Below, piece by piece: positions 31,737-41,209 of a stretch of 42,279 bases of DNA. The notes under the pieces were generated by a model. The model saw nothing but the letters and a program-made list of their open reading frames with translations, was not told the origin of the DNA and did not search any database. The stretch is from Natrialbaceae archaeon Tc-Br11_E2g14 (GTDB taxonomy: Archaea; Halobacteriota; Halobacteria; Halobacteriales; Natrialbaceae). Numbering within the stretch: position 1 is the stretch's first letter; every line of letters begins with the position of its first letter. The stretch is taken from assembly GCA_001564275.1 (NCBI GenBank), contig LKND01000014.1, positions 1 to 42,279 of the forward strand. The letters run 5' to 3'. Both the position numbers and the translations under genes were made by a program.

Positions 31737-32342
31737 ATGATTCGTGTCCTCTCACTCCCCACTGCCATCCTCGCGAGTGCTGCCGTGGCGAGTGCGCTGG
31801 GCGGTGGGTGCGTGGGAACCCACAGCGCCGCGGATCTCTTCGCTGGAGGGCCGACACTCCTCGAGACCGGGGAGAGATGGTTCACCGGGACCCTCGCTGA
31901 GGCCAACGGACCCCTCGCCTACGCACTCGTCTTCGTCCTGGCTGCGATCCCGTGGCTCGAAATACTGCTGGTGATCCCCGCTGGCATCGCCGTCGGTCTG
32001 GATCCACTGCTGATCGGCGTTCTCGCCTTTCTCGGAAACGCCCTGCCGATATACGGGATCGTGGTTGCCACCGACAGCGTCACCGGGTGGCTCGACGAGC
32101 GACGTCCCGGCGATCGATCGAACCGGCGTCAGCGGGCGGTTTCCGTCTGGAACCGATGGGGGATGCCGGGGCTCGCTCTCTGTTCGCCCATCCTGACCGG
32201 CGTTCATCTCGGGGCCGTCATCGCCCTCGGTCTCGGGGCATCGCGTCGGAACACGCTCGTGTGGATGGTCGGCTCGATCGCCGTCTGGACGATCGTCATC
32301 ACGGTCATCTCGATCACGGGTGTGTCCCTGCTCCGCCGATAA
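31737..32342 (+). CDS. COG2426-type small multidrug-export-like membrane protein
   Basis: 201 residues with about five or six hydrophobic segments. The core reads LAAIPWLEILLVIPAGIAVGLDPLLIGVLAFLGNALPIYGIVVA, a membrane, proline- and glycine-rich stretch typical of the COG2426 'putative small multidrug export' family. It is followed by a cytosolic loop (DERRPGDRSNRRQR), WGMPGLALCSPILTGVHLGAVIALGLG and a last TM (VWTIVITVISITGVSL). The N-terminus (LPTAILASAAVASALGGG) could be a signal anchor. Export function has not been firmly shown for the family. It follows the NDH-2-like gene by 79 bp on the same strand and may be co-transcribed. Confidence 0.75.
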   Translation: MIRVLSLPTAILASAAVASALGGGCVGTHSAADLFAGGPTLLETGERWFTGTLAEANGPLAYALVFVLAAIPWLEILLVIPAGIAVGLDPLLIGVLAFLGNALPIYGIVVATDSVTGWLDERRPGDRSNRRQRAVSVWNRWGMPGLALCSPILTGVHLGAVIALGLGASRRNTLVWMVGSIAVWTIVITVISITGVSLLRR

Positions 32343-32606
32343 GTATCACAGCGACGGAACGGAACCGCCACCTACGGAGACCGCCTGCTGGTCATCTTAC
32401 TGGTGATCGTCCCTCCTGGGTCGAGAATCACTGGGGAGCGACAACAGTAGTTCGTACGAAGGGGTTCGACGTAACGCATCGGCGAGAGTAAACGGAGCAC
32501 TCGACGCGAGGGCCACCTTGCTACACTCGAGCAGACACCGAACGCTCGAGGACACATTCCTGATGACATCGGTTGGCGCATCATTTAGGAGCCTCGAGTC
32601 GCTACT

Positions 32607-33170
32607 GTGGGTGTGCAGGGCTCACCGATCGTGCTGGCCATCGCCGCCGCATTTGGGGGGATGACCGCGCTGATGGCAATCGGGGCGGTCGTCACCGGTT
32701 CCCCCGTTGCGCTGTTGGTCGCCATCCCGCTTGCCGTGACCGCCTACTTCATGTACTACCACGCCAGCGGCAAGCTGCTCAGGCAACTGGCTCGCCGCGA
32801 GGCACGCGTCCGCCAGCGGCGTAGGCGGGGAGAGCCGGCAGGGAGCAGCCGGCGTCGCGGCGGCTTCGGTGCTGGCCCACGGCGTCGCGGTGGGCCACGA
32901 ACCCGCGCGGAACGGGAGGCCCGCTTCGGACGCACACAGGACCCCTTCCAGGGGAGTGGCAGTCGGGATCCCAGGGACAGGGCCCCCTCGAGTGCGAGCG
33001 GGCCGACGCCTGCGGAGGCCCGTGACATTCTGGGCATCGATGGTCCGGCCGACGAGGCGTCGATCAAGGCAGCCTATCGCGAGCGGGTGAAGGCCACCCA
33101 TCCCGACCGCGGTGGTGACGAAGCGGAGTTCAAGCGGGTGACGGCTGCCTACGACCGATTGAGCGATTGA
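32607..33170 (+). CDS. Membrane-anchored J-domain protein
   Basis: 187 residues from a GTG start at 32607 (a second GTG six bases later is possible). Two N-terminal hydrophobic helices (IVLAIAAAFGGMTALMAIGA and VALLVAIPLAVTAYFMYY) precede an Arg/Gly-rich basic linker (~65-115). A C-terminal partial J domain (~133-187) follows: EARDILGIDGPADEASIKAAYRERV with the essential HPD at 165-167 in THPDRGGDEAEFKRVTAAYDRL. The C-terminal J domain after TM helices recalls the Tim14/DjlA-like arrangement, where the HPD loop stimulates an Hsp70 (DnaK) at the membrane. The client is unknown. It stands alone between two gaps of 264 and 128 bp. Confidence 0.8.
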   Translation: MGVQGSPIVLAIAAAFGGMTALMAIGAVVTGSPVALLVAIPLAVTAYFMYYHASGKLLRQLARREARVRQRRRRGEPAGSSRRRGGFGAGPRRRGGPRTRAEREARFGRTQDPFQGSGSRDPRDRAPSSASGPTPAEARDILGIDGPADEASIKAAYRERVKATHPDRGGDEAEFKRVTAAYDRLSD

Positions 33171-33298
33171 CTGGCGGCCACAGTAACCGGGGAGGTGGCC
33201 AGCGCCACCTCGAGCACTCGTGAGTTTGCCTGGCCACCCGTGACAACGGGTAGCAATTGACGGGAAGGCTTTTGACGTGTGGATTGTTACGACCTCAC

Positions 33299-34903
33299 AT
33301 GAGCCGTAACCGGGCCCTTCTCGAGCGGGCCCTGGAACGTGGCGAAGAGGACGGTGGCAACGTCGAATTCAAGGAACGATTGCTGCAATCCGTTCACCTC
33401 GAGGGCGGTCGACGGGAGAGTCTAGCCGCCCAACTTCGCCACCGGGTGCTGTCTGGCGACGGCGAGGCAACGTACGTGGTCGGCGTCACCGACGACGGTG
33501 GCCTCGCGGGTATCGACGCGGACACCTTTTCGGAATCGATGGACGTCCTCTCCCTGCTCGCCGAAGAGGCGGAGTGTCACATCGCCGATGTCCAGACCTG
33601 GGGGGTCAACGAGGGTATCGTCGGTATCGCCAAGATCCAGGAGGGTGCCGTCCTCGAGACCGACGACCAACACGTCGTCGTCGGGACCGCAGGTCACGTC
33701 GACCACGGCAAGAGCACGCTCGTGGGCTCGCTCGTTACCGGGCAGGCCGACGACGGCGACGGAGCCACGCGGGCCTTTCTGGACGTCCAGCCACACGAGG
33801 TCGAACGCGGGCTCTCCGCCGACCTCTCCTACGCCGTTTACGGCTTCGACGAGGACGGTCCGGTCCACGTTCGCAATCCGAACCGGAAGCAAGACCGTGC
33901 CGAGGTGGTGGAGGCGGCCGACAGACTGGTCTCCTTCGTCGACACCGTCGGACACGAACCGTGGCTTCGAACCACAATCAGGGGCCTCGTCGGCCAGAAA
34001 CTCGATTACGGCCTGTTGACCATCGCCGCCGACGACGGCCCGACCAGAACGACCCGCGAACACCTCGGGGTCCTCCTGGCGACCGACCTGCCGACGATCG
34101 TCGCGATCACGAAGACTGACCTCGTCGACGACGATCGGATCGACGAACTCGTCCTCGAGGTCGAACGCCTCCTTCGCGAAGTGGGGAAATCACCCCTCCG
34201 GGTGAGTCGGCACGGCGTCGAGGCCGCAATCGAGGAGATCGGCGACACGGTCGTCCCCATCGTGGAGACGAGCGCGATGACGATGGCCGGCCTGGACGTC
34301 CTCGACGAACTCTTCGATCGCCTCCCGAAGACCGCGAGAGGAGAGGGTGCGTTCCGAATGTACGTCGACCGAAGCTACTCGGTGACTGGCGTCGGCGCGG
34401 TCGCCTCGGGCACGGTGATGCGCGGTGCAGTCGAGGCCGGCGACGATCTGCTCCTCGGGCCGATGGCAGACGGCACGTTTCGCGAGGTGGAGGTTCGCTC
34501 GATCGAAATGCATTACCATCGGGTCGATCGAGCGAAGGCCGGGCGGATCGTCGGCATTGCGCTGAAAGGCGTCAAGGAAACCGAAGTCGAGCGGGGAATG
34601 GTTCTGCTACCAGCAGATACGGATCCGTCCCCAGTGCGGGAGTTCGAGGCCGAGGTGATGGTGCTGAACCATCCCACCCGAATCGGTGACGGCTACGAAC
34701 CGGTCGTCCACCTCGAGACCATCGGCGAGGCAGCGAGATTCACCCCCGAAAACGGGCGACTCCTTCCCGGCGACAGCGGCCGCACACGGGTTCGATTCAA
34801 GTTTCGCTCCTATCTCGTCGAGGAGGGACAGAAGTTCGTGTTCCGAGAGGGACGGAGCAAGGGTGTCGGGACCGTGACCGAGGTGTACCCAGCCGACCAA
34901 TGA
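33299..34903 (+). CDS. GTPBP1-like translational GTPase
   Basis: 534 residues. An N-terminal ~125-residue region (VEFKERLLQSVHLEGGRRESLAAQLRHRV, VVGVTDDGGLAGI) precedes an EF-1A/EF-Tu-like GTPase. The GTPase has G1 GTAGHVDHGKST (~129-140), G3 DTVGHE (~214-219) and G4 TKTD (~271-274). Two beta-barrel domains follow (VTGVGAVASGTVMRGAVEAG, VGIALKGV, GRTRVRFKFRSYLVEEGQKFVF). The order and the N-terminal extension match the archaeal/eukaryal GTPBP1/GTPBP2 group, linked in eukaryotes to ribosome rescue and mRNA surveillance. The role in archaea is unestablished. ATG 33299 is chosen since the frame before it lacks similarity; it is preceded by GACCTCAC and no clear SD. Confidence 0.86.
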   Translation: MSRNRALLERALERGEEDGGNVEFKERLLQSVHLEGGRRESLAAQLRHRVLSGDGEATYVVGVTDDGGLAGIDADTFSESMDVLSLLAEEAECHIADVQTWGVNEGIVGIAKIQEGAVLETDDQHVVVGTAGHVDHGKSTLVGSLVTGQADDGDGATRAFLDVQPHEVERGLSADLSYAVYGFDEDGPVHVRNPNRKQDRAEVVEAADRLVSFVDTVGHEPWLRTTIRGLVGQKLDYGLLTIAADDGPTRTTREHLGVLLATDLPTIVAITKTDLVDDDRIDELVLEVERLLREVGKSPLRVSRHGVEAAIEEIGDTVVPIVETSAMTMAGLDVLDELFDRLPKTARGEGAFRMYVDRSYSVTGVGAVASGTVMRGAVEAGDDLLLGPMADGTFREVEVRSIEMHYHRVDRAKAGRIVGIALKGVKETEVERGMVLLPADTDPSPVREFEAEVMVLNHPTRIGDGYEPVVHLETIGEAARFTPENGRLLPGDSGRTRVRFKFRSYLVEEGQKFVFREGRSKGVGTVTEVYPADQ

Positions 34904-34977
34904 GGATCGGTGGATCGCAGTAGACGCAATCAGTGCGGGCAGACTGGATCAGCCATCGAGTCTACATCGTCTCGGCC

Positions 34978-35679
34978 TCACCGCAGTTCGTCGAACAGTC
35001 TCCCCGGGTCGAACCCCTCGAGAGACTCGAGGACGGCGTCGGGTGTCGGCGTCCGGCCTGCATCCCTCGACGGGGGTTCATCGGGGACCCAGACCGACCG
35101 AATTCCCGCTCTCCTGGCACCCGCAACGTCACTCGAGAGCGAGTTGCCAACGTGACAGGCTCGCTCCGGTGGCGTCGATAACGCCTCGAGGGCGATCGAA
35201 AACGGCTTCGCATCCGGCTTGGGTGCGGTTTCGTAGCCTGCGAACACCAGCGTGTCGAATCGGTCCTCGAGCCCCAGTCCCTCCAGTTTCCGTCGTTGCA
35301 TCGCCGGATCGCCGTTGGTGACCAGCCCCAGCCGGTACCGTTCGCAGAGTTCCTCGAGGACCAGCGGGACGCCGGGGAGTGGATCGACCGCTCGCTGGTC
35401 ACGTTCCTCGGCGAAGGCCTGGGCGACTGCCACGCCCATCGCCCGGTCGTGACCGGTCTCGGCAGCCAGATCACCGAAACACTGCGCCCGAAGCTCGTGG
35501 ATGTCCGCACTCGAGGCGAGATACTCGTCGTAGCGATCGTAGTAGGCGGTCGGCTCGAACAGCGGTTCGACACCGACGCGTTCGAACGCGACCGTCAGCA
35601 CCTCGCCTGCCGATCGGCGATACCGACAGAGTGTGTCGTCGAGGTCGAAGAGAACGGCTGCCGGGTCGGTGCTGGCCAT
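34978..35679 (-). CDS. HAD-superfamily hydrolase
   Basis: 233 residues with all four HAD motifs. Motif I is FDLDDTL with nucleophile D12 and acid D14. Motif II is LVTNGDP. The motif III lysine is in APKPDAKPF. Motif IV is CHVGNSLSSDVAGARRAG. The helical cap between motifs I and II (RYRRSAGEVLTVAFERVG ... QAFAEERDQRAVDPLPG) places it in subfamily I with phosphatase or haloacid-dehalogenase relatives. The aspartates favour a phosphatase acting on a small phospho-metabolite; substrate unknown. Start ATG at 35679. It converges with the GTPase gene across 74 bp. Confidence 0.88.
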   Translation of the reverse strand: MASTDPAAVLFDLDDTLCRYRRSAGEVLTVAFERVGVEPLFEPTAYYDRYDEYLASSADIHELRAQCFGDLAAETGHDRAMGVAVAQAFAEERDQRAVDPLPGVPLVLEELCERYRLGLVTNGDPAMQRRKLEGLGLEDRFDTLVFAGYETAPKPDAKPFSIALEALSTPPERACHVGNSLSSDVAGARRAGIRSVWVPDEPPSRDAGRTPTPDAVLESLEGFDPGRLFDELR

Positions 35680-35809
35680 CGGGCTCGACTAATCCTGCGG
35701 GCTACCAGGTCAAAAAGCGGTCGGTCGACGCTGGACCCTCGAGCCGGTCACCCGCCGCCGAGCCAGCGCGGTCGAAGGGGTCACCGACGAGCCCTGCAGA
35801 TGACGTTCG

Positions 35810-36307
35810 CTAGCCGGCCCGTACGTAACCCCCGTCGACTCGTTCGGCCAACTCGAGCAAGACCGCCCACTCGAGCAGTCGGCGGACGCGCTCGCCCCAG
35901 ATCTCGCTCAGTCGCTGGCGGTGTTTGTGGCGCTCGTAGTGAGGGATCGACCCCGAATCGCGGAATCGCTCGAAGACCTCCGTCGCCGAACGTGGCTCCT
36001 CGGCCACCTCGAGCAGGTCGAGGACCTCGCGAGCACCGTAGACCCGCTCGAGAAACATCCGACGAACCGACTCGGGGTCGGGCTCGGTCCGCTCGCGATA
36101 AAAGCCGGCCTGTCCCTCGGCAGCGAGTCCCAGGGCGCGGAGAAAGGTGAGCCAGGTCCGTGCCTCATCGCGCGGGCCGATGGCCGTCTCGCGCATGATC
36201 CGCGCACAGCAGTCGTCCTCGGTGCCGGGAACCAGCGGGATGGCCCCCTGAACCGTCTCGAGGAACGCGAGCGAATCCGGCGCTTCGGGGACGAGTTTGA
36301 ACTGCAT
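35810..36307 (-). CDS. Uncharacterised 165-residue helical protein, partner of mch
   Basis: From the ATG at 36307 (MQFKLVPEAPDSLAFLETVQ) the protein contains GTEDDCCARIMRETAIGPRDEARTWLTFLRALGLA in the N-terminal half. In the C-terminal half it has ERVYGAREVLDLLEVAEEPRSATEVFERF and HYERHKHRQRLSEIWGERVRRLLEWAVLLEL. The second half looks like a winged-helix-like fold. No TM segment. It begins 4 nt after the mch stop, so the two are co-transcribed and probably translationally coupled. Function unknown; a role tied to Mch is inferred only from position. Confidence 0.72.
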   Translation of the reverse strand: MQFKLVPEAPDSLAFLETVQGAIPLVPGTEDDCCARIMRETAIGPRDEARTWLTFLRALGLAAEGQAGFYRERTEPDPESVRRMFLERVYGAREVLDLLEVAEEPRSATEVFERFRDSGSIPHYERHKHRQRLSEIWGERVRRLLEWAVLLELAERVDGGYVRAG

Positions 36308-36311
36308 GAAT

Positions 36312-37244
36312 CTAGAGTCCGAAGGACGCCTGCAGGACGGATTCGTCGGTCTCGCCAAACGCGTACGTTGGGCCGCCGAGCACGTCGACGGTCACGCGTG
36401 CAGGGCCGAACAGATCGGCCGCGGTCCCCTCGAACGACCAGCCCTCGTCGTCGAACACGTCCACGAATGGCCGGCCGTGTTCTTCTGGCGCACTCGAGAG
36501 GATCCGATCGAAGCCGTCGAAGTCCTGACGGACGACGAGGTGAGCACTCCCACCGTAAGCGATGGCGTCGTTCGCTCGACCGATGGCGACTTCCTCGTCC
36601 CCGGCCACCGGTGGGACGGGTGCCCGTCCTGTCGCCGATACGATCTCAAGGGGATCGTAGCCCAGTTCGGTCAGGTTGAAGATCGCCAGTTCCGCCACCC
36701 GTGCGGCGCTGGTGACGCTACCCACGACACTCGCTGTGGGATACGCCAGCACGAAGACGCCACTCGTGTCGACCTCGGCGAGATCCGCGATCTGCTTGGC
36801 GACAGCCGGCGTCGGCAGCGTCTCCGTCTCGACCGCGAGCGCCGTAAATTCGAAGGCGTCCGTGTACCCGACGCGGTGAAACTCCGTCTCCTCGGCGACC
36901 AGCGCTCGGGCCGGGCCGCTGCCCAGTCCCTCGAAGTCGTCGGTCGTCACCTCCCAGCTGGCCTTCTGGGAACACAACAACGCGATCGCGGGTTGGTCCG
37001 TCGACAGCTCGACGTACGGAATGGGGACGTCGCCGATCTCGCCCAGGTCACGGCCAGGTGTCGCCAGCCCCGCCGTCTGAATCTCCGTACACAGCAACCC
37101 GGCCTCGATCCCGCCATCGAACTCGAGGCCCATGTCGATGACCGTCGCCCCGTTCTCGAGTTCGTACGCGCCGACGTTGAGCTCCTCGTCGAACTCGAGG
37201 GCCTCGTCGACCAGTTCGATCGCCATCCGGTTGAGACTCTCCAT
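36312..37244 (-). CDS. mch: Methenyltetrahydromethanopterin cyclohydrolase
   Basis: A 310-residue member of the archaeal Mch family, which hydrolyses methenyl-H4MPT to formyl-H4MPT in methanogens. Family segments include SLNRMAIELVDEALEFDEEL, GATVIDMGLEFDGGIEAG, ALLCSQKASWEV, FGLGSGPARAL (reading as FEGLGSGPARAL here) and VFVLAYPTASVVGSVTSAARV. IGRANDAIAYGG and the C-terminal LGGPTYAFGETDESVLQ complete the match. Haloarchaea do not make methane, yet retain Mch. Here it occurs in the same window as FolD, which has the equivalent THF activity, so either a residual pterin or a specialised role may be involved. It leads a two-gene operon with the 165-residue gene. Confidence 0.9.
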   Translation of the reverse strand: MESLNRMAIELVDEALEFDEELNVGAYELENGATVIDMGLEFDGGIEAGLLCTEIQTAGLATPGRDLGEIGDVPIPYVELSTDQPAIALLCSQKASWEVTTDDFEGLGSGPARALVAEETEFHRVGYTDAFEFTALAVETETLPTPAVAKQIADLAEVDTSGVFVLAYPTASVVGSVTSAARVAELAIFNLTELGYDPLEIVSATGRAPVPPVAGDEEVAIGRANDAIAYGGSAHLVVRQDFDGFDRILSSAPEEHGRPFVDVFDDEGWSFEGTAADLFGPARVTVDVLGGPTYAFGETDESVLQASFGL

Positions 37245-37391
37245 AGGCTATGGCTACAGGCTCCCCGTTCAAACCGTTTGTCAGTCACGCCGCTCGAGCG
37301 TGAGTCCTCGAGAGTCGGTATCGATTACTGCCATACCAACAAATCGGCCTCCATTAGCGTCGGGCTGGCAGACGACCGGCGAGTCACCCGC

Positions 37392-38495
37392 TCAGTCCGC
37401 CCGGTGGACCGCTTCCGGCTCGTCGAGGCGAACCGCGCGACCGGTCTCCGTCGACTCGTAGATGGCGTCGATGACGCGCTGAACCGTGAGTGCCTCCTCG
37501 ACCGTGTTCGTTGCCAGAGCCGCGCCCGTTTCGATGGTCTCGAGGAAGACCCGGTCCTGTTCGTAATATCCTGTTACCGTCTCGTCCCCAGAGAGGTGCG
37601 TATCGGCGTAGTGGTCACAGCCGGCGGTGTTGGCCTCGAGAATCTCGAGGTCGTTCCCGCCGATCTCGAAGGCTGCCCCGGCCCGGGTGCCGCGAACGAT
37701 GAAGTCGCTACACGGGTCGCGGTTGGTCGCCCAGCCGGCCTCGAGCGTGATCGTGCGGCCACCAGCACAGCGGATCAGCGCGCTGACGGAGTCGTCGACC
37801 TCGTACGTTTCCGCACGGCCGTCCCAGTTGTCGCCGAACCCGTCGGGGTCGGCGTACTCCTGTTGGTCGCCGAACGTCGTTCGTGCGACGCCCGACACCT
37901 CGAGGACCTCGGGGAAGTCGAGCGTGCAGAGCGCCAGATCGATCGCGTGAACGCCGATGTCGAGCAACGCGCCGCCACCGGCGAGTTCGGGGTTGGTGAA
38001 CCACGATCCCGGCCCCGGCACACCCCGGCGACGGAGGTAGTTCGCTTCCACGTGGGTCAACTCGCCGAAGCGACCCCGAGCGCGATAGGCGTCGAACATG
38101 GCCATGGAGGCGGCGTGTCGGTTGTGAAACCCTACCATGCAGATCCCCTCGGCGTCCTCGGCCGCGGCCGCGAGCCGCTCCGCGCTCTCGAGATCGTGAG
38201 CGAGTGGTTTCTCGACGAGGACGTGATGACCGGCCTCGAGGGCGGTGACGCTGATCGGCTCGTGGAACTTGTTCGGCGTGGTGACGATGACAGCGTCGAC
38301 CGCGTCGTCGGCGATCAGACCCTCGTGGGATTCGTACGTCGTGGCATCGAACTCCTGGCCGAAGCGTTCGCGTTGGTCGGCCACGAGATCCGCCCCAGCG
38401 ACGATTGTCGCCCCCTCTTCGCGCATGTTCGAGGCGTGTAGCTGCCCCATCCCCCCGAGGCCGACGATGCCGACGCCGATGCCATCGACGCTCAT
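37392..38495 (-). CDS. Gfo/Idh/MocA-family NAD(P)-dependent oxidoreductase
   Basis: 367 residues. The N-terminal Rossmann fold (VGIVGLGGMGQLHASNM) binds NAD(P). TTPNKFHEPISVTALEAGHHVLVEKPLAHDLESAERLA contains the conserved EKP motif, whose lysine is catalytic. The C-terminal alpha/beta domain has the GGGALLDIGVHAIDLALC stretch with the substrate Asp/His pair. Members act on sugars, inositols or their derivatives. ATG 38495 (MSVDGIGVGIVG) is preferred to the frame opening at 38519. It is divergent from the ThuA-like gene across 241 bp; Gfo/Idh/MocA and ThuA genes are often neighbours in sugar-catabolic loci. The sugar cannot be named. Confidence 0.9.
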   Translation of the reverse strand: MSVDGIGVGIVGLGGMGQLHASNMREEGATIVAGADLVADQRERFGQEFDATTYESHEGLIADDAVDAVIVTTPNKFHEPISVTALEAGHHVLVEKPLAHDLESAERLAAAAEDAEGICMVGFHNRHAASMAMFDAYRARGRFGELTHVEANYLRRRGVPGPGSWFTNPELAGGGALLDIGVHAIDLALCTLDFPEVLEVSGVARTTFGDQQEYADPDGFGDNWDGRAETYEVDDSVSALIRCAGGRTITLEAGWATNRDPCSDFIVRGTRAGAAFEIGGNDLEILEANTAGCDHYADTHLSGDETVTGYYEQDRVFLETIETGAALATNTVEEALTVQRVIDAIYESTETGRAVRLDEPEAVHRAD

Positions 38496-38736
38496 CGAGT
38501 AACCCCCGATTGCGGGCAAACGTCAGTACAGGAGTGGCCGTCAATGTACCATTTACCGGCAAGTCGGCGAGGACGTAATCCGATCATACTGGGAAGCGGG
38601 CGGGCTAGCGAAATAAGGGTTGTGTCCTGTTTGAGGCAACTTTTGTGACCTATTGCTGGCGATTAGTTTCGATCGCGAGCAGACCATCCGACAGCGAACC
38701 CCGCTCATCTTTGGTTCTCGAGCGCGGAGGACCGAC

Positions 38737-39432
38737 ATGACGAGCGTCACCGTCTGGAACGAGTATCGACACGAGCGCGAGGACGACGACGTCGCCGCCG
38801 TTTACCCCGACGGGATCCACGCGGCGATCGCGGACTGCCTCTCGAGTGATTTCGAGGTGCGAACGGCGACGCTCGAGGAACCCGAGCACGGACTCGCCGA
38901 GGAGGTCCTCGCGTCCACGGACGTCCTCACCTGGTGGGGCCACCTCGCTCACGACGCGGTCGCCGACGAGGTCGTCGACCGCGTTCAGGAACACGTCCTC
39001 GAGGGAATGGGACTCATCGTGCTCCACTCCGGGCACTTCTCGAAGATATTCAAGCGACTCATGGGGACGACCTGCAACCTCCAGTGGCGTGAAGACGATC
39101 GAACGGAGCGACTCTGGATCGTCGATCCAGGCCATCCGATCGTCGAGGGGCTCGACGAGTGTATCGAACTGCCCGAAACCGAAATGTACGGCGAACCATT
39201 CGACGTTCCCGAGCCGGATCGGCTCGTGTTCACCAGCTGGTTCGAGGGTGGTGAAGTGTTCAGGAGTGGCTGCTGTTACCGACGGGGTAACGGTCGGATC
39301 TTTTACTTCAGACCGGGCCACGAGACGATTCCCATTTACGAGAACGAGGACGTACAGCAGGTCCTCACGAACGCCGTTCGATGGGCGTCCCCGACGGATG
39401 GTTCCCCACGCACGTTTGGCAACCGACCCTGA
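38737..39432 (+). CDS. ThuA-like (trehalose-utilisation) family protein
   Basis: 231 residues with the flavodoxin/class-I amidotransferase-like fold of ThuA. It begins [29 protein letters not shown], followed by [56 protein letters not shown] and [20 protein letters not shown]. The catalytic histidine-like positions of the family (LHSGH, RPGHE) are seen. ThuA proteins work with oxidoreductases in disaccharide use, and the divergent Gfo/Idh/MocA gene fits that. ATG 38737 is chosen because earlier in-frame codons from 38653 overlap the promoter area and look non-native. Confidence 0.87.
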   Translation: MTSVTVWNEYRHEREDDDVAAVYPDGIHAAIADCLSSDFEVRTATLEEPEHGLAEEVLASTDVLTWWGHLAHDAVADEVVDRVQEHVLEGMGLIVLHSGHFSKIFKRLMGTTCNLQWREDDRTERLWIVDPGHPIVEGLDECIELPETEMYGEPFDVPEPDRLVFTSWFEGGEVFRSGCCYRRGNGRIFYFRPGHETIPIYENEDVQQVLTNAVRWASPTDGSPRTFGNRP

Positions 39433-39649
39433 GGTCCCTGCCGGACCCGTGATAGCGGTCCCCTCGCGTATCGACAGAGAGTCCTTGGACGCCGATCGGC
39501 CGCGTTCGTGTGAGCGCGCGAACGTCAAGAATCGGCCTCGAGCGTGCTCTGGTCCGGCCTCGAGCGTTCCGTGTATCGGTCTCGAGCAACCATCGCACAG
39601 ACGTCACACCAGTCAGCGCCCGGTCATTCGGACGGTCGGTTCACCGACG

Positions 39650-40045
39650 TCACTCGAGCCCGTACCGACTCTCCCACAGCGATAGGTAGGCAAAGAGTGG
39701 AGCGAGCGCCGCGCCCGCCTCCGTCGACCCGTACTCCACGCGCGGGGGCACCTCGTCGTAGGTCGTTCGCTCGAGCAGGCCCACCTCGACCAGTGTCGAC
39801 AGCCGCGCCGAGAGCGTACTCGGGGAGGCCGACAGCGCCCGCTCGAGTTCGGAAAACCGCACGCCACCGTCCGCAGTCACGACCGCCTCGAGCACGGCCA
39901 GCGCGTGACGCCGGCCGAGAACATCCAGCAGTTGCTCGTCTTCGAGCGTCGTCGCCTCGGGATCGGCGACCACTGCCAATGCGTCGTCAGCCGGCGTCTC
40001 GAGTAGCGATTCGATAGTCTCCGACACGGCCTCTGGATCGACCAT
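39650..40045 (-). CDS. HxlR/MarR-like winged-helix transcriptional regulator
   Basis: 131 residues. An acidic N-terminal helix (VSETIESLLETPADDALAVV) is followed by a winged helix: LLDVLGRRHALAVLEAVV, then FSELERALSASPSTLSARLSTLVEVGLLERTTYDEVPPRVEYGSTEAG. The SxxxLSxRLxxLxxxGLxxR and PPRVEY segments are typical of HxlR-type repressors. The C-terminal helix (LAPLFAYLSLWESRYGLE) likely dimerises. There is no cysteine, so no thiol sensing. It stands back to back with the acetyltransferase gene across 210 bp, so may regulate it and itself. The preceding gap 39433-39649 holds nothing I recognise. Confidence 0.84.
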   Translation of the reverse strand: MVDPEAVSETIESLLETPADDALAVVADPEATTLEDEQLLDVLGRRHALAVLEAVVTADGGVRFSELERALSASPSTLSARLSTLVEVGLLERTTYDEVPPRVEYGSTEAGAALAPLFAYLSLWESRYGLE

Positions 40046-40255
40046 ACTGTGGCTTCAACATCCATAGCATTAAACTTCGGTGATCGAAGTTGCGGGAAGG
40101 GAGACAGATTCGTCTTCGCGGACGTTATCTGCGCCGGTGGTGATCCGCTCGTTCCGTTTGCCGATGCCCGTGCTGAGCCACGTCCACTCTGTACTGGAGG
40201 GGACCGAATGACGGGGCACACGAACATCTTTGACCGGGCACTCTGAGAAGCCATC

Positions 40256-41068
40256 ATGAGCGAACATGACGCCGTCGAGGACGCTGCGCGCCCGGTCACT
40301 GTCGACTCCCTCGCAACCGACCTCCGCGAGTTGGGCGTCGACCGAGGCGATACCGTCCTCGTCCACACGTCCCTGAACGCCTTGGGTTGGGTGTGCGTCG
40401 ACGCCCAGACCGTCGTCGACGCGCTGTTACGTGTCATCACGCCCGAAGGAACGGTGGTCATGCCCACCCACTCCGGCCAGTACGGCGATCCGGCTGCCTG
40501 GTCAAACCCACCAGTCCCCGACGAGTGGGTCGAGACCATCAGGACCGAACGACCACCGTACCGCCCCGAAACCACGCCCACTCGAGGGGTCGGCGTCGTC
40601 CCGGAGTGCTTTCGGTCCTACCCTGGGGTTCGACGCAGCCGCCACCCAGTGGTTTCGTTCGCCGCCTGGGGACACCACGCCGACACGGTCATCGAGGGTC
40701 ACTCGTACGATGACGGCCTGGGCGATGGGTCACCGCTGGCTCGTGTCTACGACCTGAACGGGGACGTCCTGCTGCTCGGCGTCGGCCACGCTCCGAACAC
40801 CTCCCTGCATCTCGCGGAGTACCGGGCAGACAGCAACCCACCACGGACCACGAACCTCGCCCCCGTGATCGAGGACGGCGAGCGGGCGCTCCTCGAGTAC
40901 AGCGACATCGAAACCGACGACAGCGACTTTGTGACCCTGGGCGAGGCCTTCGAGGCCGAACAGCCGGACGCCCTCGAGACTGGACCAGTTGGGGGTGGGA
41001 GTGGGCGGCGGTGCTCACAGCGGGCACTCGTCGATTTCGCGACGGGGTGGCTCGAGGACCACCGGTAG
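40256..41068 (+). CDS. AAC(3)-family N-acetyltransferase
   Basis: 270 residues of the aminoglycoside 3-N-acetyltransferase family. Segments are VTVDSLATDLRELGVDRGDTVLVHTSLNALGWV, GTVVMPTHSGQYGDPAAWSNP, RGVGVVPECFRSYPGVRRSRHPVVSFAAWG, DDGLGDGSPLARVYDLNGDVLLLGVGH and NTSLHLAEYR. HPVVSFAAWG and the GDGSPL loop correspond to the family's CoA and active-site regions. Environmental homologues need not act on aminoglycosides, and haloarchaeal ribosomes are largely insensitive to many of them. The natural amine substrate is therefore unknown. The C-terminus has a low-complexity GPVGGGSGRR insert before the last helix. Confidence 0.9.
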   Translation: MSEHDAVEDAARPVTVDSLATDLRELGVDRGDTVLVHTSLNALGWVCVDAQTVVDALLRVITPEGTVVMPTHSGQYGDPAAWSNPPVPDEWVETIRTERPPYRPETTPTRGVGVVPECFRSYPGVRRSRHPVVSFAAWGHHADTVIEGHSYDDGLGDGSPLARVYDLNGDVLLLGVGHAPNTSLHLAEYRADSNPPRTTNLAPVIEDGERALLEYSDIETDDSDFVTLGEAFEAEQPDALETGPVGGGSGRRCSQRALVDFATGWLEDHR

Positions 41069-41209
41069 AGCGGGTGAAACTGGTGCAGTTTGCTGTGACG
41101 GCTTACCGGTGATTGGCCCCAGTGAGTTGGCAATCACGGAAAGAGACGACAGTAAACCGCCTGGGAGGATTCAATCGGGTCGGATCTGCTCTCGCGACTG
41201 TGGGCCTCT

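Noticed and set aside
36297..38441. 714-codon plus-strand open frame across mch and the Gfo/Idh/MocA gene
   Set aside because: It covers two genes with clear families and their intergenic gap; antisense artefact of GC bias.
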